DNA of 33,045 nt from Opitutaceae bacterium UBA4094 (lineage in GTDB: Bacteria; Verrucomicrobiota; Verrucomicrobiia; Opitutales; Opitutaceae), in assembly GCA_002382525.1 (NCBI GenBank), contig DFYA01000211.1:1-33045 (forward strand), written 5' to 3'. Under the pieces are notes generated by a model. The model saw only the letters and a program-made list of their open reading frames with translations, searched no databases and was not told the origin of the DNA. Each line of letters opens with the position of its first letter. Within the stretch, counting starts at the first letter, position 1. This document shows, piece after piece, positions 27,389 through 33,045 of the stretch. Position numbers and translations under genes: made by a program.

Positions 27389-28906
27389 TCAGTTGATCTC
27401 GATGCCGTTCACGATTGCCGCACCGGTCACACCGGTGAACGTGATGTAGATCACGCCAGTGCTGCTCGGATACACGGTGAACTGCTGCACGTTCGCCTTG
27501 TTGATCGCGCCGGCCGTCGCGCGGATGTCGAAGTTGGTGAGCTTCGGATTCGCGTTGATCGACACGTTGAACCGGCGCGAGCCCACCGTGTTGTAGGTGT
27601 TTTCACAGAAGTGCAGGCGCACGACCTTCGGCCCCGGGGAGATGCCGTTGAAGGTGTAGGTCATGTTGCCCGCGCGCTGCGAACGATAGACCGCGACCGG
27701 CGCAGGGTTGCTCACACCGGTCGTGACGATCGCGCCGCTCCAAGGGGTGGACGCGGCTCCGGCATTGTAGTTGGAGTCGGCCGCGAACGGGCTCGTCGCC
27801 GTGCCACCTGCGTTGACCTTCACGAGCCCGGTGGTCTGCGGCGGCAGGGTCGCGGTGACCATCTGGTTCTTTGCGATCTGGCCCCAAGTGGTCGGCGTGT
27901 AGTTGGTGAAATCCGAAATCATCTTCGGCCCGGCAGACTTGTGGAACGCCCAGCCGGTCCAGTGATAGCCATGGCTGTTCATCCAAGCGATGTGGTTGTT
28001 GGACCAGTTGATCACGCCTTGGGTGTCGAGCACGGGACCGCCGACGGGCTCCGGGTTGGTGTCCGCGCCGCATTCGCCGATGAGGATCGGGTGCGAGGCG
28101 GCGGCGACGGTGACTTTGGCGTCGAGGTTATTTTTCCACGGATAGATGTGCGAAGCATACACAATACCCTTGCCCGACGAGGTGTCGGTGAGCGCGTATC
28201 CGTTCATAATGCCAGAGAGATCGAACGCGTAAGCCATGCCGCCGACGACCACGACGTTGTTGGCGCCGGTGGCGCGCACGGCGTTCAGCAGGCCTTGCAT
28301 GCCCGGGCTCGTGTAGGTGATGCCCGAAGCGGACTCAGTGACCGTGCCGCCGTTGCGCCACACCTCCCACGTGCTCGGATGCGGCTCGTTGTAGAGGTCG
28401 AAGAGCACCGCAGGGTTGTTCTTGTAGCGGTTGGCGCAGTCGGTCCAGAAGATGACCGAATTCATGTCGGGCATGACGGCTTGGGCGATGTTGGAGCCCC
28501 ACACGCCTTTGTTCGACCAGTGGAGGTCGAGCAACACGTAGTAGTTGCCAGCCGACGCACGGCTCACAATGCCGTCAACCACCGCGCGATAAGCCGCACC
28601 GCCGTCGGACTGGCCCGGCGCGTGGCCAAACCAGCGATCCTGCGAGAGCGGGAAGCGGATGAGATTCGCCTTCCACACGTCGCGCAGATGCGTCTGCGAA
28701 CCGACGATGTTCTCGCCGGTGTTGTGCCACTCGAGGCTCGGGATGTTCGCGCCCTGGAGGCGCACGATGTTGTTGTTGCTGTCTTTGATTTTATTGCCGT
28801 CCACGTGGAGCTGAAGCGGAGCTGCCTGCGTGGTGCCGAGAAGTCCCAGCGCCAAGGCCAGGATGGACATCGCGAACCGGGTTCGCGGATGGGGTGTGGG
28901 TTTCAT
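27389..28906 (-). CDS. GH5 glycoside hydrolase with C-terminal CBM57 (malectin) domain
   Basis: The protein has 505 residues from ATG 28906; a further 51 residues upstream do not look like protein. Signal peptide (SILALALGLLGTTQAAPL) precedes a GH5 barrel: NIPSLEWHN, LIRFPLS, YYVLLDLHW, the acid/base E174 in YNEPHPS, SHIYPW and the nucleophile E278 in IGECGAD. Residues 361-504 match malectin/CBM57: VKVNAGG, SNYNAG, VYRSQRAGNMTY, VRLHFCENTYNTVGSRRFNV, NFDIRATAG and IVNGIEI. CBM57 often binds plant glucans or galactans, but substrate is unproven. It is the first gene of the operon with the helical-repeat protein, divergent from the esterase across a 390-base region holding two operators. Confidence 0.88.
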   Translation of the reverse strand: MKPTPHPRTRFAMSILALALGLLGTTQAAPLQLHVDGNKIKDSNNNIVRLQGANIPSLEWHNTGENIVGSQTHLRDVWKANLIRFPLSQDRWFGHAPGQSDGGAAYRAVVDGIVSRASAGNYYVLLDLHWSNKGVWGSNIAQAVMPDMNSVIFWTDCANRYKNNPAVLFDLYNEPHPSTWEVWRNGGTVTESASGITYTSPGMQGLLNAVRATGANNVVVVGGMAYAFDLSGIMNGYALTDTSSGKGIVYASHIYPWKNNLDAKVTVAAASHPILIGECGADTNPEPVGGPVLDTQGVINWSNNHIAWMNSHGYHWTGWAFHKSAGPKMISDFTNYTPTTWGQIAKNQMVTATLPPQTTGLVKVNAGGTATSPFAADSNYNAGAASTPWSGAIVTTGVSNPAPVAVYRSQRAGNMTYTFNGISPGPKVVRLHFCENTYNTVGSRRFNVSINANPKLTNFDIRATAGAINKANVQQFTVYPSSTGVIYITFTGVTGAAIVNGIEIN

Positions 28907-29116
28907 GTTATTGGGGTTTGGACAGGCGGCGGCGTCGCCGGAATGGCGCGCCGGCCGCAAAGGGGATCGAGGGAAGCCATCGCCTTCGTCGCGGCGACGA
29001 CGGTGCTCCCAATAAAACGAAAAACGTAACCAGGGGGTTAAGGGTAAGCCGGGCAACATGCCCGAGGGGTGCGGTCATGTTGCGCAAAGACGCCGAGGCG
29101 AACAGCGACGAAACAG

Positions 29117-29171
29117 GTTATAGTAACTTCATGCGTTCGAGTAGAGACAACGATGGACGCGTTACAATAAC
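29117..29171. promoter_or_regulatory. Two candidate LacI operators between the GH5-CBM57 and esterase genes
   Basis: GTTATAGTAAC (29117-29127) and GTTACAATAAC (29161-29171) each have one mismatch to GTTAC-N-GTAAC, with centres 44 bases apart. They lie within the 390-base non-coding region 28907-29296, of which the rest shows no gene, apart from a GC-rich stretch near 28920-28960. They can serve both divergent genes. Confidence 0.6.
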
Positions 29172-29296
29172 GCTCAAAATCAGTCCACAGCCCGACCGCT
29201 CCCTCGGTATAAAGTCATTGTGCCGCGTCCGCACTGAACCGCCTCACCACCGACGCCGCTTTTCTCGCGTTCCACCACTCTCGCCCTCAGCCATTC

Positions 29297-30496
29297 ATGC
29301 CTGTCGCCACGCCGATCTTCACCGCCGCTTCTTGGAACATCGAAAAACTCAGCAGGGCGCCAGGGACGTTCCCGGCTCCCGCCGCCTTCAGCCGGTCCGA
29401 TGCCGCGCCAACGATTCCCGAGGGTGTCCACGCCCTGTGCTTCAAAGGACTACCCTATCAGCGCAAACCCACGCGCGTCTTCGCCTTCTACGGCATCCCC
29501 GAAAACGCCACCGCGGCAAACCCCGCGCCCGGAATTGTATTGATTCATGGCGGCGGAGGCACCGCCTTCGCCCATTGGGTGAAGCGGTGGCTCGATCATG
29601 GCTACGCCGCCATCGCCTTTGATCACGACGGCGGAATTCCCGTTGGCAAACAGGGCGCCTGGGAGCGCGCCCCGACCGGAGCGGGTCCACGCCTCTGCGG
29701 TGTCGCCGACATCCTCCAACCCCTCAGGGACCAATGGATGTATCACGCGGTCGCGGACACCGTGCTCGCGCACAGTTTGCTCGCGTCGTTACCCGGTGTC
29801 GACGCCACGCGCATCGGCGTGACGGGCGTGTCGTGGGGCGCGGTGGTCGCCGCCAACGTCGCCGGCCTCGACCCGCGCTTGAAGTTCGCCGCGCCGGTTT
29901 ACGGGTGCGGCACCCTCGCCGAAGACGATGACGACGGGTCGCGTTTTCTATGCGCGGACTCGCCGTGGGATACGGTCGACGAATCGCTGACGACATGGAG
30001 CCGACTATGGGACCCCAGAAACCGCTTGCCGCGCGCGCGCCTGCCGATCCTGTGGCTCAACGGCACGAACGATTTCGCGTTCACCCCTTTGGCGTGGCGT
30101 CGCTCCCATCGCCTCGCTCCGGGGCCGCGCGCCCTCTGCATGCGGGTGCGCATGCAGCATGGTCACGGCCCCGCGAGCGAAGGTCCGGCCGAGATCCCCG
30201 CGTTTGCCGACAGCATCGTCAACGACGGCGCTCCCCTCGCCCGCGTCCTTACCCAGGACTCACATGATGGCACCGCCTGGATCACGTTCGAGACAACCGT
30301 CCCCATCGTGCGCGCCGACTTCAACTTCACGCGCGACGAGGGCCGCTGGCAGGATCGGATGTGGAAAACCTTGCCCGCGACAATCGATCGCGGCCTCGCC
30401 ACCATCCCGCTCCCCAGAAATGTAACCACCTATTTCTTCAATCTGATCGACGAACGCGGCTTGATCATCAGCGGAGAGCACCAAGAGCCCCTGTAA
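29297..30496 (+). CDS. Alpha/beta-hydrolase, acetyl-xylan-esterase/dienelactone-hydrolase-like
   Basis: This 399-residue protein is a full alpha/beta-hydrolase: an oxyanion loop HGGGG (84-88), nucleophile S179 in GVSWG (177-181), acid D259 in NGTND and base H288 or H290 in QHGHG. The N-terminal 60 residues and a C-terminal beta-rich region (residues 310-390: VPIVRADFNFTRD, WKTLPATIDRGLATIPLP) extend the core. No signal peptide is seen. Members remove acetyl or related ester groups from sugars, which fits a polysaccharide locus. Substrate is not decided. It is divergent from the GH5-CBM57 gene. The frame from ATG 29297 is clean and no ribosome site is visible. Confidence 0.75.
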   Translation: MPVATPIFTAASWNIEKLSRAPGTFPAPAAFSRSDAAPTIPEGVHALCFKGLPYQRKPTRVFAFYGIPENATAANPAPGIVLIHGGGGTAFAHWVKRWLDHGYAAIAFDHDGGIPVGKQGAWERAPTGAGPRLCGVADILQPLRDQWMYHAVADTVLAHSLLASLPGVDATRIGVTGVSWGAVVAANVAGLDPRLKFAAPVYGCGTLAEDDDDGSRFLCADSPWDTVDESLTTWSRLWDPRNRLPRARLPILWLNGTNDFAFTPLAWRRSHRLAPGPRALCMRVRMQHGHGPASEGPAEIPAFADSIVNDGAPLARVLTQDSHDGTAWITFETTVPIVRADFNFTRDEGRWQDRMWKTLPATIDRGLATIPLPRNVTTYFFNLIDERGLIISGEHQEPL

Positions 30497-30709
30497 GGCC
30501 CCGCGGAGCGACCTCAACCAGCTCGACGTGTGCATCGTCCCGCAGAAGCAGCCGCCCAATGTCTCGGTGCTGGTCGCAGGCCGTCGAGCCCGCCCGAGAT
30601 CCAGCGTATTCGCCTGACACCAGACCTTCACACGGAGGCACGATGATCGGTTTGCTTCGGACCGAACGAGACCAAGTCGGGTGTTCACGCGTTCAGGAGA
30701 CGTGCCCCC

Positions 30710-30746
30710 TTGACGTTCGTAAACCGACAACCAGCGTTACAGTCAC
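30710..30746. promoter_or_regulatory. Promoter and operator of LacI paralogue 2
   Basis: TTGACG (30710-30715), TCGTAAAC (30717-30724 region) and GTTACAGTCAC (30736-30746) are in the same order and at the same spacing as in front of paralogue 1. The operator is 16 bases before the ATG. The preceding 200 bases after the esterase gene (30497-30709) hold nothing I can identify. Confidence 0.65.
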
Positions 30747-30762
30747 CCCTTTCCTCCCCGAG

Positions 30763-31845
30763 ATGGATACCCCCAAAGCCTCCCTGCACGAACTCGCCGA
30801 GATACTTGGCGTCAGCAAAATGAGCGTTTCCCGCGCGTTGAAGGGAGCCCGCGGTGTCTCCGAGAAAACGCGAGCCGAGGTCCGCGCGCTGGCCACTAAA
30901 ATGGGCTACGCTCCCGACCCGGCCATTTCCGCCGCGATGTCGCGCATGCGCGGCCGCAAAGCCCACGAGAACGAAACCATCGCGTGGTTGAGTTCCCACG
31001 GCGCGCCGGGCGCCTGGAAATCCAACTTCATGATTTCCGATATCTATCTGGGCGCCGCCGAGCAGGCCACGCGCATGGGGTATCGATTGGAGGAATTCTG
31101 TATCAACGAGAAGGGCATGTCTGCCAAACGCGTGGGTCATATTCTCTACAATCGGGGGATTCGCGGGGTCGTGGTGGCCCCGTTGCGCGAAAAGGGCGAG
31201 ATCGTGGGTTTCCCGTGGCAGCATTTCGCCTCGGTTTGCTGCGGCTACTCGTTGCTCGCGCCCCGACTTCACCGCATCAGCGCGGACCAGTTTCAAGTGA
31301 TCCAGGTCGCGTGGGAAAACCTCGTCCACAAGGGCTACCGGCGCATCGGTCTTTTCGCTTCGCAGGCCGACAACGCCCGGGTCAACAACCTATGGCTCGG
31401 CTCATGCCTCGGCTGGCAACACCAACACCCCGACGACTTTGTCGTGCCCCCCATGGTCACGGACGACTGGACCCCCGCCCGGTTCATGGAGTGGTTCCAA
31501 ACGCATCAGCCCGACGTGGTGCTCTCGTTTCCCGAGGTGCACGGCTGGATGAAATCCGCCGGCATTCGCATCCCCGAGGACTGCGGATTTGCCGTCCTCA
31601 ACTACGACCATAGCCGCACCCTCGCGGGCGTGGACCACCGCGTAAAGGAACTCGGCGGCGCCGCGCTCTCCTTCGTCGCGGGCGAACTCGCGGCCAACCA
31701 CTTCGGGCTGCCGGAACTGCGAAAGAGCATTACCGGCGACTGCATCTGGCGGTTTGAACCCAGCGTGCGCCGGCGAAAAACGCCACTTACCCCGCGCAAG
31801 GCTGCCGCCACGGGAAACCCCAGTCTGCCCATACCAAAACCCTGA
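30763..31845 (+). CDS. LacI-family regulator, paralogue 2
   Basis: The protein has 360 residues from ATG 30763. The frame extends upstream to 30361 without protein character. HTH: SLHELAEILGVSKMSVSRAL; hinge region PDPAISAAMSRMRGRK; effector domain as in paralogue 1 with GIRGVVVAPLREKG, GYRRIGLFASQADNARVNNLW, DVVLSFPEVHGW and GVDHRV. It is a near twin of paralogue 1, so the pair arose by duplication of regulator plus promoter, most probably recognising the same operator. Functional divergence, if any, should lie in the effector pocket, where many residues between 120 and 300 differ conservatively. Next gene is the small secreted protein at 32014. Confidence 0.9.
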   Translation: MDTPKASLHELAEILGVSKMSVSRALKGARGVSEKTRAEVRALATKMGYAPDPAISAAMSRMRGRKAHENETIAWLSSHGAPGAWKSNFMISDIYLGAAEQATRMGYRLEEFCINEKGMSAKRVGHILYNRGIRGVVVAPLREKGEIVGFPWQHFASVCCGYSLLAPRLHRISADQFQVIQVAWENLVHKGYRRIGLFASQADNARVNNLWLGSCLGWQHQHPDDFVVPPMVTDDWTPARFMEWFQTHQPDVVLSFPEVHGWMKSAGIRIPEDCGFAVLNYDHSRTLAGVDHRVKELGGAALSFVAGELAANHFGLPELRKSITGDCIWRFEPSVRRRKTPLTPRKAAATGNPSLPIPKP

Positions 31846-31891
31846 CTGCCTGCCTCCGCGGTCGCGCTTGATTGGCCCGCCGAAGAATGTC

Positions 31892-31902
31892 GTTACAGTA
31901 AC
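31892..31902. promoter_or_regulatory. Perfect LacI operator GTTACAGTAAC
   Basis: This is the only exact palindrome of the set (five-base arms around one central base). It is 46 bases after the LacI stop and 111 bases before the ATG of the small secreted protein at 32014. No other gene could be its target. Confidence 0.65.
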
Positions 31903-32013
31903 TTGAAATCTTTCTCCGCAACCGTCGCCCGACGTTCCACAATGCGCCCGTCCGAGAAACCCAATCCCCCCGCGTCAGCGACTCGTTCGCCGCGAAAAAA
32001 AATACCTCTCGTT

Positions 32014-32598
32014 ATGATCCTCCGACTCCGCTCCGTTCCCGCCGCCTTCCGCCGCCTTTCGCTCGCCTTGCCGCTTTGCGCCGGCCTGTGCTTGCCCGCC
32101 CTCGCCTTCGGTTCCGACTCACTCCTCCCGCACAGCTCGCTCGAAGAGCCCAACGGTGCCGGCTCGTGGGCTCAAGGTTGGCCGAACGCCAAAAACGTCA
32201 CGTGGGAGCAGGAAGACGGTAACCACTTTTTCCGCCTCAAGTCCGCCGCGCCCAACACCCAGGTCACGCTCTACGTGAATGCGCTGATCCCGCGCGGCGT
32301 GCAGGCGCTCGAACTCACATTCCGCGGCCGCGTCACCGGCCTCGAACGCGGTTCGGAAAACTGGCACGACGCGCGCGTCATCCTCAACTTCAAGGACGAG
32401 GCCGGCAAAAAGACCGCCGTCGCCCGCCTGCCCTACTTCAGCAAAGACACCGACGGTTGGGTGACCAAGACCCTGCGGTTTAAAGTTCCCGAGAACGCGG
32501 TCGCCCTTGAGGTCATGCCGACCCTCTTCCGCGTTTCCCACGGCGAGTTCGATATCGATGATATCGTCCTGACGCCGATCGACGCCGCGTCGCTGTAA
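32014..32598 (+). CDS. Small secreted beta-sandwich-like protein (paralogue 1)
   Basis: The protein has 194 residues from ATG 32014; the longer frame (from 31903) overlaps the operator and lacks protein character. The signal peptide includes LSLALPLCAGLCLPALAFG. The mature part alternates beta segments: HFFRLKSAAPNTQVTLYVNA, ALELTFRGRVTGLERGS, NWHDARVILNFKDE and ALEVMPTLFRVSHGEFDIDDI. This fits a CBM-like jelly roll, and proteins of this type flank carbohydrate enzymes. I do not recognise the family precisely. It is paralogous to the following gene, from which it is separated by a strong terminator. Confidence 0.65.
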   Translation: MILRLRSVPAAFRRLSLALPLCAGLCLPALAFGSDSLLPHSSLEEPNGAGSWAQGWPNAKNVTWEQEDGNHFFRLKSAAPNTQVTLYVNALIPRGVQALELTFRGRVTGLERGSENWHDARVILNFKDEAGKKTAVARLPYFSKDTDGWVTKTLRFKVPENAVALEVMPTLFRVSHGEFDIDDIVLTPIDAASL

Positions 32599-32633
32599 CG
32601 CTCGTTCGGCCCGCCGCCCTTCCCTGTCCGTCA

Positions 32634-32670
32634 GCCCTCGCCGCCGCCTTGCGGCGAGGGCCGGTTTTTT
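32634..32670 (+). terminator. Strong intrinsic terminator
   Basis: An 11-bp perfect stem GCCCTCGCCGC/GCGGCGAGGGC (32634-32644 with 32651-32661, six-base loop) is followed by CGGTTTTTT. It lies between the two secreted paralogues, so the second needs a promoter or read-through. Confidence 0.9.
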
Positions 32671-32687
32671 CGCGCCTTCATTTTTCC

Positions 32688-33045
32688 ATGCAACGTCTAT
32701 CCCTCGCCCTGCTCGCTCTTGTCCTCGCGGCTCCGGTCGCGTTTGGCCAGAGCTCCTCCCTCACACGATCCCTTCTGCCGAACGGAACGTTCGAAACCAC
32801 CGACTCCGCCGGCCAGCCACGTGAGTGGCCCAAGGGCCGCGGCGTCTCGTGGCCAACCGAAGACGGCAACCGTTTCCTGCGCATCCAGTCCACCGCCCCG
32901 GGGCGCATGGACAGCGTGCACATGACCGTGCCGTTGTCCGCCGACATCCGTGCGCTTGAAGTCACCTACCGAGCCCGCGTCACCGGCCTGAAACGCGGCG
33001 AAAAGCCGTGGCACGACGCGCGCATCATTTTCAATTTCAAAGACG
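32688..33045 (+). CDS. Secreted beta-sandwich-like protein (paralogue 2), partial
   Basis: The frame opens at ATG 32688 (MQRLSLALLALVLAAPVAFG, a clear signal peptide) and runs open to the window end, 119 codons seen. It matches paralogue 1: NGTFETT/HSSLEEP, WPTEDGNRFLRIQSTAP/EQEDGNHFFRLKSAAP, ALEVTYRARVTGLKRGE/ALELTFRGRVTGLERGS and WHDARIIFNFKD/WHDARVILNFKD. The ending is outside the window, so it could continue into a catalytic domain. The ATG follows the terminator by 17 bases. Confidence 0.75.
   Translation, partial: MQRLSLALLALVLAAPVAFGQSSSLTRSLLPNGTFETTDSAGQPREWPKGRGVSWPTEDGNRFLRIQSTAPGRMDSVHMTVPLSADIRALEVTYRARVTGLKRGEKPWHDARIIFNFKD

Noticed and set aside
27611..29029. 472-residue plus-strand frame
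   Set aside because: Antisense of the GH5-CBM57 gene; GC-rich codon bias keeps this frame open.

Overview
The window looks like a chromosomal segment of a GC-rich Verrucomicrobiota bacterium, most likely Opitutales/Opitutaceae. This is inferred from a prepilin-like (G/MTLVELL) secreted protein, a PEP-CTERM protein, an SHD1-domain secreted protein, a 32-residue helical-repeat lipoprotein-like protein, LacI-type regulators and a glycoside-hydrolase locus in which almost no chromosomal gene has a clear Shine-Dalgarno sequence. No species call is possible from sequence alone.

Region 1 (1-136) is the flank on the far side of an integrated element. It has no gene but folds into two long imperfect hairpins. 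Region 2 (137-13233) is a complete integrated element of about 13.1 kb. It is bounded by a 16-bp direct repeat, one copy of which is the 3' end of a tRNA-Glu(CTC) gene (13218-13292). All intact genes read leftward (minus strand), mostly with ATGA or TTGA stop-start overlaps. In order of transcription they are: tyrosine integrase, unknown protein, two small excisionase/AlpA-like DNA-binding proteins, four unknown proteins, a tape-measure-like coiled-coil protein, two tandem tail-like paralogues, two small unknowns, a DnaB-N/RepA-type ATPase, an iteron-like repeat cluster, an ERCC4-type nuclease, a Nu1-like (small terminase-like) protein, a membrane protein, a secreted SHD1 protein, an XRE regulator, an unknown protein and two tandem excisionase-like paralogues. 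A start-less remnant of a phage gene lies on the plus strand at 1701-2270. There is no capsid, portal or large terminase gene, so the element resembles a phage satellite or a stripped prophage with its own replication module.

Region 3 (13293-33045) is a polysaccharide-utilisation type locus: a GH140-like enzyme, prepilin-like and PEP-CTERM-type secreted proteins, a secreted nucleoside hydrolase, a large GH5-like enzyme, two GH5 enzymes (one with CBM57/malectin), an (alpha/alpha)-toroid lyase-like protein, an alpha/beta-hydrolase esterase, two small secreted beta-sandwich-like paralogues and two near-twin LacI-family regulators.

A palindrome of consensus GTTAC-N-GTAAC occurs in every promoter-bearing intergenic region of region 3, including the same position upstream of both regulator genes (16 nt before each ATG). 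I infer that it is the operator of the two LacI paralogues and that the whole 19-kb locus is one regulon. The two main discoveries to check are this regulon and the satellite-like element with its iteron cluster.
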